Of a stretch of DNA of 5,266 nt, positions 1-5,266 are shown piece by piece. Below the pieces are notes generated by a model. The model was not told the origin of the DNA, searched no databases, and saw only the letters and a list, made by a program, of their open reading frames with translations. The translations under genes were made by a program, and so were the position numbers. Numbering within the stretch: the first letter of the stretch is position 1; every line of letters begins with the position of its first letter. The stretch is taken from NCBI GenBank assembly GCA_013393545.1, contig JABXHG010000517.1:1-5266 (forward strand). The letters are read 5' to 3'. This DNA comes from Alteromonadaceae bacterium. Its GTDB lineage: Bacteria > Pseudomonadota > Gammaproteobacteria > Pseudomonadales > Oleiphilaceae.

Positions 1-389
1 CTGGAGCCTCAGCCGGATGCGCGAGCAGGTGCTGAAGGTCGCCGCCACGCTGAGACTGCACGCTCGGCGAATCACCGTTCATCTGGGTGCCGCCGCCGAC
101 AAGTGGTGGCCGACGCTGCTGAAGGGGTTGCCGAAGCTGACCGCACTGAGCTGACGCTCCTGCGAGACCACCACAGCATCAGAAAGCGAGCGACCGGAGC
201 GGCGGTAGGCGATCACGGCTGCTTGGACGGCCGCCATTGATTCCAAAGAGCTATAAGTAAGTAGGAAAAGGGCTGCGTTCTGGCATTACTCAACAGCCAC
301 TCGCGCTGAAGAGGCGAATCCTGATAAGCAATGCCAACAGCCAGTACCTTCAGACCGCTCAATCAGCGCCCTCGTGAATAAGGCGGGTT
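1..389 (+). mobile_element. Right (3') end of an IS1380-type insertion sequence, left copy
   Basis: This is the 3' portion of an insertion sequence that continues off the left edge of the window. It holds the last codons of a transposase (to 154) and about 235 bases of non-coding right end. Its last 282 bases (108-389) pair without gaps, in inverted orientation, with 4985-5266 at the other side of the window. By hand count there are about 24 mismatches, or roughly 91% identity. The similarity ends at the shared block GGCGGGTT (382-389), so the outer boundary lies near 387-389. Immediately after it, a different transposase reading frame begins in mid-protein, which marks the insertion junction. 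The family call rests only on the transposase tail. The other terminus and any target duplication lie outside the window. Confidence 0.75.
2..154 (+). CDS. Transposase C-terminus, IS1380-like (partial, runs off left edge)
   Basis: This is an open frame with no start inside the window, ending at TGA 152-154, and it gives about 50 C-terminal residues. The fragment begins WSLSRMREQVLKVAAT and continues with an Arg-rich stretch (LHARRITVHLG) before ending in LTALS. This helical, basic pattern resembles the extreme C-terminus of IS1380-family DDE transposases. The catalytic domain is not in the window, so function cannot be confirmed here. The same tail, ending at the same codon, occurs inverted at 5220-5266, which supports a real coding end. 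Base composition is markedly GC-richer than the operon at 1121-4703. Whether this copy is intact cannot be judged. Confidence 0.7.
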   Translation, partial: WSLSRMREQVLKVAATLRLHARRITVHLGAAADKWWPTLLKGLPKLTALS

Positions 390-870
390 CATGTCACACC
401 TGACGCGTCCGAGCTTGCATCAATTATATGTCAGCTCCGGTATGAGCCAGCGAAAACAAAAGAGCAAGACAAAACCAGGCAAGCACCCATTTCGGCGGTA
501 TCCAATAGACTACCTGCACATCGATACCTGTGAGAACCACACGGGAGAAAACAAGGGCTATCTATTCGTAGCCGTCGACCGGACGTCGAAATTTGTGCAT
601 TGCTATATCGCAAAACACAGTGAGAGCAGATGGCCGATTTTCTCGAGGAGATCGCTCACCAAGCGTCGTGGTACCGAGGCGTATAAACCGTACCACTTTG
701 ACGTGAACTGTCATCGCAGCGACATCGAGCACCGCTTGACCCGTACTTTCCAACAGTGGCCCAATGGCCAAGTCGAGCGAATGAATCGTACGCTCAAAGA
801 AGCGATCACGCAGAGCTTCCATTACGCCGCGCTGGACGAGGTGTCCTTACACCTGAAAAATTACCTGTAA
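390..870 (+). pseudogene. Decayed IS481-type transposase, 5'-truncated, internally deleted and frameshifted
   Basis: This is the remnant of an integrase-core (rve) DDE transposase resembling the IS481 family. Counting from the ATG at 391, residues 1-20 match the linker after the helix-turn-helix (LTRPSLH). The first catalytic Asp is in YLHID (D45), followed by YLFVAVDRTSKF (57-68). The final catalytic Glu is in NGQVERMNRT (E129). The usual middle segment with the second Asp (TDNG) is missing. Near 622-632 the frame breaks: the expected continuation MADFLEEIAHQASWYRGV is read in another frame from 630 and stops at 684, and the 391 frame becomes recognisable again near 703 (HFDVNC, then DIEHRLT). 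The C-terminal end past LHLKNYL is also missing. The ATG at 391 is not a true start: it lies at the junction with the IS1380-type end, which removed the N-terminal part. No active transposase is expected. Confidence 0.82.
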
Positions 871-1120
871 ACTGGACTCTCATCAGGTTTATACTCGACC
901 GATAGCAGGTTGAACCGAAACATTTCATGGGTACTTGGGCACTACTATCCCGAAACCACACACTTAGGGGCGGCTGCTCTGTATGATGGCACGTTCTTCA
1001 AAGCTAAGTTCGACGTATGATTTGAGGCAATACTATTGCGGAATGGAGCGATATTGCACTCAGTTTCTGCGGCCAAATACCGTTTGGATAAAAAATACCA
1101 GCACCCAAGTCAAATCAGCT
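871..1120. other. Region without an assignable gene
   Basis: These 250 bases lie between the decayed transposase and the convergent end of the deaminase gene. No intrinsic terminator stands out for either direction; the T-run on the minus strand near 1091-1096 has no convincing GC-rich stem in front of it. Short peptide-like stretches can be read on both strands, for example GTFFKAKFDV then FEAILLRNGAI on the plus strand around 988-1050, interrupted by a stop. I do not recognise them. The stretch may be further decayed mobile-element or host DNA. Confidence 0.5.
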
Positions 1121-2191
1121 TCAAGATTTTTTATGCTTAGCCAGTGCTGCATCAAACTGTTCCATAAATTTTATCGACAAACTTTCTCGCGTCTGCTGGT
1201 CCATCCAGGATCCGGCCAAACCATTAAGCATAAACTCTCTTAGCTGATTAATACTGCAACCAAATTCCTCGTGCATCATTTTCCAAACAAGCGCCGGAGT
1301 TACATTGTGAAAAGTTGGATCGTCTGTATTGGGGTGAATTTTTATCCCTCGTTGGGCCATCTTCCTGATTGGATGCTGTTCTGCCCATACAGATGGGTCA
1401 AGCGTGCGCATGTAATAGGAATTTGATGGCACTACAGTGACGACAAGCTCCCGTTCAATGCACTGTTTGAGCAACTTTTCATTTTCAAGGATCGTGTAGC
1501 AATGGTCAAGCCTATCAACCTCTAGCAGGTTCATTGAGGCCTCTATATTTCTCCAGTGGCAACCAAACTCCCCGGCATGAGCTGTCATTTTCAGTCCGGC
1601 CGATTTTGCCATCCGGTAAGCCTTCCAAAACTTTTCAGGAGGATTATTATTTTCAAGGTAATCAATGCCTAACCCCAAGGTGCGTTGATCCGGGTTTTCA
1701 AGAATATTGTCTATTAACTCTACCGCTGACTCAGGGCTAAACTCACGATCTATCGCATGAATAAGATAAGCTTTAATTCCTATACTTTCTTCCGCATCTT
1801 GCATTGCCGTTGTTATCGCAGCTTGTGCTCGGGCAAAAGAAAGCGATGGATGATGGTGCAATACACCTGTTGAATTCCAGAATATTTCGGTATACCAAAC
1901 GTTGTCTTCAGCCATATCCTGAAGGCACTCCTTGGTAATCCTGTACAACCTCTCTTCATATCCTAGAATATACTCTTCCATAAAACGAAATGCATGCAGA
2001 ACACCTTTTGGTTTAACGCCTCGAACAAAAAAATCTGATATTTCCTGGTTCGTCATTAAAACGTCTGACTCTCGCGAAAACTCTTTAAGAGTATCTTCAC
2101 GTATGGTTCCATACAAATGACAGTGAATGTCCACTTTTGGAATTTCTTTGAAAAAATCATCACACACAGTGATTGAACTATCGTTAACCAT
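1121..2191 (-). CDS. Adenosine/adenine deaminase-like zinc hydrolase with atypical substrate motifs
   Basis: This 356-residue protein belongs to the adenosine deaminase superfamily (Pfam A_deaminase type, TIM barrel), a usual length for the family. These enzymes hydrolyse the 6-amino group of purines in the cytoplasm. In order, visible motifs are: metal ligands H23-x-H25 in IHCHLYG; TAHAGE (203-208) with the zinc His205 and proton-shuttle Glu208; a His at 230 in RLDHCY; PSN at 255-257; and NTDDP (288-292) with the zinc/catalytic Asp pair 290-291. The active site therefore looks complete. Several purine-contact positions differ from classical adenosine deaminase: GIDYLENN (175-182) replaces the usual IDLAGDE, DHC replaces GHG, and VPSN replaces CPxSN. 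It is the last gene of the operon, 21 bases after the porin. I chose ATG 2191 because AGGA lies 9 bases upstream; a TTG at 2212 would add seven residues. The substrate could be adenine, adenosine or an N6-modified purine. Confidence 0.88.
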   Translation of the reverse strand: MVNDSSITVCDDFFKEIPKVDIHCHLYGTIREDTLKEFSRESDVLMTNQEISDFFVRGVKPKGVLHAFRFMEEYILGYEERLYRITKECLQDMAEDNVWYTEIFWNSTGVLHHHPSLSFARAQAAITTAMQDAEESIGIKAYLIHAIDREFSPESAVELIDNILENPDQRTLGLGIDYLENNNPPEKFWKAYRMAKSAGLKMTAHAGEFGCHWRNIEASMNLLEVDRLDHCYTILENEKLLKQCIERELVVTVVPSNSYYMRTLDPSVWAEQHPIRKMAQRGIKIHPNTDDPTFHNVTPALVWKMMHEEFGCSINQLREFMLNGLAGSWMDQQTRESLSIKFMEQFDAALAKHKKS

Positions 2192-2200
2192 CACAATATA

Positions 2201-2204
2201 TCCT
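2201..2204 (-). promoter_or_regulatory. Ribosome binding site that favours the ATG start of the deaminase
   Basis: On the minus strand AGGA stands 9 bases before ATG 2191, in the short gap after the porin stop. It would lie inside the coding region if the TTG at 2212 were used, and no purine-rich site precedes that TTG at a proper distance. This decides the start in favour of 2191. Confidence 0.6.
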
Positions 2205-2212
2205 ATTTTCAA

Positions 2213-3289
2213 TTAGAACTTTATTCGAGACCCTAATGTTACAACGTCAATATCTTGAAAATCAGCAGCATTTCGATCTAGGCTATTGATACCGTAGCCA
2301 GCATATACGTCAATTTTATTAATCGGATTGAATACATAACCAACACTGATGGAGCTGGCCTCATCATCCTCCTGATCAAGGTCATAGGTGATGTCATAGC
2401 GCAATGCTACGGCATGTTTTCCTGTTTTATAGCCAACTTTATACATAAAATATTTTGAGTCAGGGGTGTCCGGGACATCGTCTGATACCTTTGAATAAGC
2501 CCCTGTCAAATTAAATCCGCTATCATGTAACCATGAAACAGAGCCACCAATAGTAGATTTATCTTTAGCAATAGTGTCCGTGTCTTTTGTCGAGTAACCA
2601 AACGCTAATGCAAGCTTTCCTTGGACATCGAATATTGCCCGGCCGCCAACTTCGGTGACATCACTCCCCTCATCTTTCACACCTTGGCTGACGGCCATTT
2701 TCAGTACGCCAAGGGCAGGTAAATCAAACCTTAGACGGTCATACCTGCTTTCAAAATCCTGATTACTTAAAACTGCACCATAACGTGGCCCTACCGCTCC
2801 CAATTTATCCTGGAAATTTAAACTACTACCCAGCAAGGTTGGGCCGACTATCCAGGTGCCGGAAAGGTCTGTTTGAATATTACTATTAGCGGCACCATCA
2901 CCCTGGCCAAGAGACAATTTACCAAAGGGACTTTTCAAGTAAACGTTACCATGTCTTTCTCTAAACTCTGCAGATTGTGTTCGATCCTGCTGAGTCACCA
3001 AAATAGATGAATTAGATGAATATCCAACTTCAAAGTGCACACCGGCGGTATACTCTTGATCAAAATGATATTCCGCTCTAAGACCCACCCTGGTTGGGCT
3101 ATTGCCATTATCTACAATATAGGAATCGGTCGAATTACCATCATCAGAAATCATTAACGCCTGGTTTACTTGGCCATAAAGATCAAGATCCACATTTTCC
3201 TTGATGTCGCTATTCAACCCCAGGGCATACAAATCGCCGGACACAGATACCAAAGAACTACAAACAAAAATAAAACAAAAAAATCTCAT
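2213..3289 (-). CDS. Outer-membrane general-type porin (Gram-negative porin family)
   Basis: This 358-residue beta-barrel protein resembles the 16-strand trimeric porins of Proteobacteria. The N-terminus is a signal peptide: MR, then a hydrophobic stretch to about residue 17 and a likely cleavage near SVS/G (17-18). The body alternates polar and aromatic residues with many YG and SxG strand patterns. Recognisable porin segments are DLYGQVNQAL near the mature start, SPTRVGLRAEYHF, and NVYLKSPFGKLSLGQGD. The chain ends in SRIKF, whose terminal Phe is the usual signal for the outer-membrane assembly machinery. An exact AAGGAG at 3302-3297, 7 bases before the ATG, supports the start. It sits between the permease (43 bases upstream) and the deaminase (21 bases downstream) in one operon, so it probably admits the compound those two proteins handle. 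Channel specificity cannot be read from the sequence; it does not look like the nucleoside channel Tsx. Confidence 0.88.
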   Translation of the reverse strand: MRFFCFIFVCSSLVSVSGDLYALGLNSDIKENVDLDLYGQVNQALMISDDGNSTDSYIVDNGNSPTRVGLRAEYHFDQEYTAGVHFEVGYSSNSSILVTQQDRTQSAEFRERHGNVYLKSPFGKLSLGQGDGAANSNIQTDLSGTWIVGPTLLGSSLNFQDKLGAVGPRYGAVLSNQDFESRYDRLRFDLPALGVLKMAVSQGVKDEGSDVTEVGGRAIFDVQGKLALAFGYSTKDTDTIAKDKSTIGGSVSWLHDSGFNLTGAYSKVSDDVPDTPDSKYFMYKVGYKTGKHAVALRYDITYDLDQEDDEASSISVGYVFNPINKIDVYAGYGINSLDRNAADFQDIDVVTLGSRIKF

Positions 3290-3296
3290 AACTTAA

Positions 3297-3302
3297 CTCC
3301 TT
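3297..3302 (-). promoter_or_regulatory. Strong Shine-Dalgarno of the porin gene
   Basis: On the minus strand AAGGAG lies 7 bases before ATG 3289. It is the best ribosome binding site of the three operon genes. This fits a porin needed in larger amounts than the enzyme or the permease encoded on the same message. Confidence 0.75.
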
Positions 3303-3332
3303 TTGTACGTTATTTAAAAACAAGCCGAAATA

Positions 3333-4703
3333 TCAACTAGCCGTGACTATGTAAAAATAATAAATCATACCAACAGCTATCACATAAACAGACCAATGAT
3401 CTTCTTTGTACCTACCTGTTACCACTTTCAAAAAGGCATAGATAAGCATTGCTGCAGCAATACCGTTACCCGCGTTAAAACTAAAGACAGAGACTATTAC
3501 GCAGACAAAAGCCGGGAGATACTCGGTCATATCGTCATAATCTATTTTGCTCATTGAACTCATCATGGTAATCCCGATGTACATCAGTACCGGTGCTGTG
3601 GCCACAGTAGGAATCATGCTCGCAAGAGGAGCCATGAATAGAGTAAGAGAAAAACATACACCGACAACAACGGCAGTTAAACCAGTACGCCCCCCTGCCG
3701 CAACACCGGATGCGCTTTCAACATAGGTGGTGAGAACCGGTGCAGAAAACAGTGCACCAAAAGTTGTCGCTGTTGAGTCTACATGGAAATTTTTATCGAT
3801 CCCCGGTAGGTTTCCATCTTTATCCAGATAGCCACCCTGAGCACCTACGCCCAGCAATGTACCAAGCGTTGAGAAGAAATCTGGAATAAAAAAGGCGAGC
3901 AGGAAAGGAAGGTAAGCCGGATTCAACGCACCAAACACATCCAACTTGAATGAAAGCTCACTAATACTCCCAGGCAAGGCAAAGAAGTTTTCAGGAACGC
4001 TTGTAATACCTAATAGAAGACTAATCAGCGTGGTTATTGCAATAGCAAGAATAATGCCGCCTTGTATTTTTCTTGCGGAAAAGAACAAGACCAATAAAAA
4101 ACCAAAAAAAGAAACTAAAACCTCGGTTGATGCCAGATCTCCAAAGACCAAAACGTTTTTACTTGCATCGGCAACAGTTATCCCGGACTGCTTAAAACCT
4201 AAAAGGGCTATAAAAAGACCAATACCAACGCCAACTGATACTTTTACACCGCGCGGTATAATTTTAACAATAAACTCGCGAATCCCAAGAAAGGAAACAA
4301 GCATAAACAACAAACCACTAATAAAAACTATTCCTGCTGCAATGCTTAACGGAACGCCTCCACCTAATAGGGTGTAAGAGAAAATCGCCACGCTTCCAAG
4401 CCCGGGAGCCAGCGCGAAAGGTCTATTTGTATACAGGCCCATTGCAAGCGATGAAAGCGCCGACATAACAACTGTTACTGTTAAAGCAGCACCAAATGGA
4501 ACCCCCGCCGAACTCAGCATGCCCGGCACAACTGCCACCAAATACGCCATCGTGACGAAGGTGGTAAGCCCTGCAATTACTTCTGTTTTAAGGTTTGTGC
4601 CATTTTCTTCAAATCCAAAGATACCATTTAAAAAACGGCCAAATCTTGATGATTCAACACCACCTTGAGTCGCTGGGTTACTGCTACGTATATTTTTATT
4701 CAT
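3333..4703 (-). CDS. NCS2-type purine permease, AzgA/PbuG-like subfamily, with altered substrate-site residues
   Basis: This 456-residue inner-membrane protein has a polar N-terminal arm of about 37 residues followed by some 12-14 hydrophobic segments, the length and layout of the AzgA/PbuG/GhxP group of proton-coupled purine symporters. Family blocks in order are GLTTFVTMAYL (45-55), NRPFALAPGLG (93-103), DFFSTLGTLLGVGAQ (275-289) with LDKDGNLPG (293-301), and TTYVESASGVAAGGRTGLTA (325-344). Glu329 in the last block matches the conserved substrate-site Glu of TM10. Two other positions differ from the usual pattern: Val105 stands where PGMGLNA has Asn, and Ser278 stands where the DxxD of TM8 has its second Asp. 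The fold and family are clear, but the substrate may not be plain adenine, guanine or hypoxanthine. It is the first gene of the operon. The ATG at 4703 has only a weak AAGAG 10 bases upstream. Confidence 0.9.
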   Translation of the reverse strand: MNKNIRSSNPATQGGVESSRFGRFLNGIFGFEENGTNLKTEVIAGLTTFVTMAYLVAVVPGMLSSAGVPFGAALTVTVVMSALSSLAMGLYTNRPFALAPGLGSVAIFSYTLLGGGVPLSIAAGIVFISGLLFMLVSFLGIREFIVKIIPRGVKVSVGVGIGLFIALLGFKQSGITVADASKNVLVFGDLASTEVLVSFFGFLLVLFFSARKIQGGIILAIAITTLISLLLGITSVPENFFALPGSISELSFKLDVFGALNPAYLPFLLAFFIPDFFSTLGTLLGVGAQGGYLDKDGNLPGIDKNFHVDSTATTFGALFSAPVLTTYVESASGVAAGGRTGLTAVVVGVCFSLTLFMAPLASMIPTVATAPVLMYIGITMMSSMSKIDYDDMTEYLPAFVCVIVSVFSFNAGNGIAAAMLIYAFLKVVTGRYKEDHWSVYVIAVGMIYYFYIVTAS

Positions 4704-4716
4704 ATAAGTGGTACTC

Positions 4717-4746
4717 TTTATAGCCAGACTCTACATCATTAGCCAA
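4717..4746 (-). promoter_or_regulatory. Candidate sigma-70 promoter of the permease-porin-deaminase operon
   Basis: On the minus strand TTGGCT (4746-4741) is followed after 18 bases by TATAAA (4722-4717), each close to the -35 and -10 consensus. The weakness is position: transcription would start only about 8-10 bases before the permease ATG and leave no Shine-Dalgarno on the message. A weaker pair further upstream, TTGGTG with AATAAA 17 bases later, around 4842-4814, would leave a normal leader. It is an equally open alternative. Confidence 0.3.
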
Positions 4747-4831
4747 CAGTCTGAGATCAAACTTTTTCAAAAAAACCATTATTAAAACCAATAAAGAAGA
4801 GGCTATTTGTGTTTTATTGTTCATTTTCATG

Positions 4832-4864
4832 TTTGCACCAAATACTTTATTTTTGAAGTGCAAA
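4832..4864. repeat. Inverted repeat TTTGCAC-N19-GTGCAAA upstream of the operon, possible operator
   Basis: The arms TTTGCAC (4832-4838) and GTGCAAA (4858-4864) are perfect 7-base inverted copies separated by 19 AT-rich bases. Arm centres are 26 bases apart, between two and three helical turns. The site is about 130 bases upstream of the permease ATG and overlaps the -35 box of the upstream promoter alternative. The half-site loosely recalls the GCAAAC/GTTTGC core of purine-repressor operators, but the spacing is different, so no regulator is claimed. It could also be chance. Confidence 0.4.
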
Positions 4865-4866
4865 TA

Positions 4867-4884
4867 TCGGTATGGCTATGCCGA
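4867..4884. repeat. Imperfect palindrome TCGGTAT-GGCT-ATGCCGA
   Basis: Seven-base arms with a single T/G mismatch flank a 4-base centre. The palindrome begins two bases beyond the TTTGCAC inverted repeat. It is not followed by a T-run on either strand, so it is not an intrinsic terminator. A dimeric regulator site or the residue of another element are the main options. Confidence 0.35.
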
Positions 4885-4984
4885 AACAGCACCGAGTGCC
4901 CTGTCCCCATGTTAGGTATCTAATCATGAAGAACATGTAGGTACTGGTCGCTGCATATAAGCTTTTACGCCTGGGCGTTGGATA

Positions 4985-5266
4985 AACCCGCCTCATTCAC
5001 GAGGGTGCTGATTGAGCGGTCTGAAGGTACTGACTGGTGGCATCGCTTATCAGGATCGGCTTCTTCAGCGCGAATAGCTGTTGAGTAATGCCAAAACGCT
5101 GAAATTTCCCCGCTTCCTTATAGCTCTTTGGAATCAATGGCGACCGTCCAAGCAGCCGTGATCGCCGCCCGCCGCTCCGGTCGCTCGCTTTCTGATGCTG
5201 TGGTGGTCTCGCAGAAGCGTCAGCTCAGTGCGGTCAGCTTCGGCAGCCCCTTCAGCAGCGTCGGCC
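4985..5266 (-). mobile_element. Right (3') end of an IS1380-type insertion sequence, right copy (inverted)
   Basis: This is a second copy of the same type of insertion-sequence end, on the minus strand and running off the right edge. It aligns base for base, inverted, with 108-389: 282 positions, no gaps, about 24 mismatches. Conservation is highest in the transposase tail, the first bases after its stop, and the terminal 60 bases. The stretch equivalent to 210-235 in the left copy, just after CTATAAG, is the most divergent. Its inner boundary is AACCCGCC at 4985-4992. Its 3' end points at the operon and its orientation equals the direction of operon transcription. An outward promoter in the IS end, as known for ISEcp1, could read into the permease; no strong promoter boxes are visible. 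Confidence 0.75.
5220..5266 (-). CDS. Transposase C-terminus, IS1380-like (partial, runs off right edge)
   Basis: This is the last 15 codons, including the stop, of the same transposase type seen at 2-154, read on the minus strand and ending at TGA 5222-5220. The peptide PTLLKGLPKLTALS is identical to the left copy; the only nucleotide difference in this stretch is a silent C/T in a Leu codon (TTG against CTG). That is a sign of purifying selection on a coding end. Too little lies inside the window to judge whether the gene is intact. Confidence 0.65.
   Translation of the reverse strand, partial: PTLLKGLPKLTALS

Larger units (their letters stand above)
4704..4984. other. Operon upstream region between the permease and the right IS end
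   Basis: This 281-base stretch holds no convincing open reading frame. The part nearest the permease (4704-4866) is very AT-rich. It carries the promoter candidate and the TTTGCAC inverted repeat listed separately. The part nearest the insertion sequence is more balanced in composition and holds an imperfect palindrome (4867-4884) and a short one, ACGCC-TG-GGCGT, at 4967-4978. No promoter with both boxes close to consensus was found beyond the candidate at 4717-4746. Confidence 0.55.

Noticed and set aside
1088..1120. Possible intrinsic terminator after the deaminase (T-run on the minus strand)
   Set aside because: The bases before the T-run do not form a convincing GC-rich stem.
983..1243. 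Plus-strand open frame of 86 codons overlapping the deaminase 3' end
   Set aside because: It has no recognisable protein, no ribosome binding site, and half of it is antisense to a well-supported gene.
1534..2120. Two short plus-strand open frames opposite the deaminase
   Set aside because: They are shadows of the deaminase coding strand with no start signals or family resemblance.
2192..2212. TTG start at 2212 for the deaminase
   Set aside because: It would begin directly at the porin stop without a Shine-Dalgarno and place the AGGA of the better ATG start inside the gene; the added residues lie outside the family core.
3946..4377. Plus-strand open frame of 143 codons
   Set aside because: It lies entirely antisense to the permease; its Lys/Pro/Thr-rich peptide is what reverse-reading of hydrophobic membrane codons produces.
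4867..4884. Terminator reading of the palindrome TCGGTAT-GGCT-ATGCCGA
   Set aside because: There is no T-run on either side, and the stem is short with a mismatch.
4967..4984. Integron attC-like core (GTTGGAT next to the palindrome ACGCC-TG-GGCGT)
   Set aside because: A single GTTRRRY match is common by chance. No matching RYYYAAC partner at attC distance with the inner boxes was found, and there is no integrase.

Overview
The window looks like accessory DNA from a Gram-negative bacterium, probably a gammaproteobacterium. The support is an outer-membrane porin with a signal peptide and a C-terminal phenylalanine, and insertion sequences typical of Proteobacteria. The genus cannot be read from the sequence. 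The central genes are clearly AT-richer than the insertion-sequence ends on either side, which fits a cassette acquired separately from its flanks.

Layout: (1) 1-389 is the 3' end of an IS1380-type element on the plus strand, with a transposase tail and about 235 bases of non-coding right end. (2) 390-870 is a decayed IS481-type transposase, cut at its 5' side by that element. (3) 871-1120 has no assignable gene. (4) 1121-4703 is a compact three-gene operon on the minus strand. It is transcribed from a purine-type NCS2/AzgA permease (4703-3333) to a porin (3289-2213) to an adenosine/adenine deaminase-like hydrolase (2191-1121), with gaps of 43 and 21 bases. (5) 4704-4984 is the operon's upstream region, with a 7-bp inverted repeat and a weak promoter candidate. 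(6) 4985-5266 is a second IS1380-type end, inverted relative to the first and about 91% identical to it over 282 ungapped bases.

The three operon products form a plausible uptake and processing route: porin across the outer membrane, permease across the inner membrane, and zinc deaminase in the cytoplasm. Metal-site and catalytic motifs of the deaminase are intact. Several substrate-contact motifs are not canonical in either the deaminase (LENN where AGDE is usual, DHC where GHG is usual) or the permease (a Val at the usual TM3 Asn, and DFFS where DxxD is usual). The paired divergence suggests a modified purine or related heterocycle rather than plain adenine or adenosine; this is inference.

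Both IS ends face the operon with their right (3') ends. This could be a composite transposon, or the product of one-ended mobilisation of adjacent DNA as known for the IS1380-family element ISEcp1. The right-hand copy lies upstream of the operon in the same orientation. I see no CRISPR array, tRNA, rRNA, toxin-antitoxin pair or defence system.
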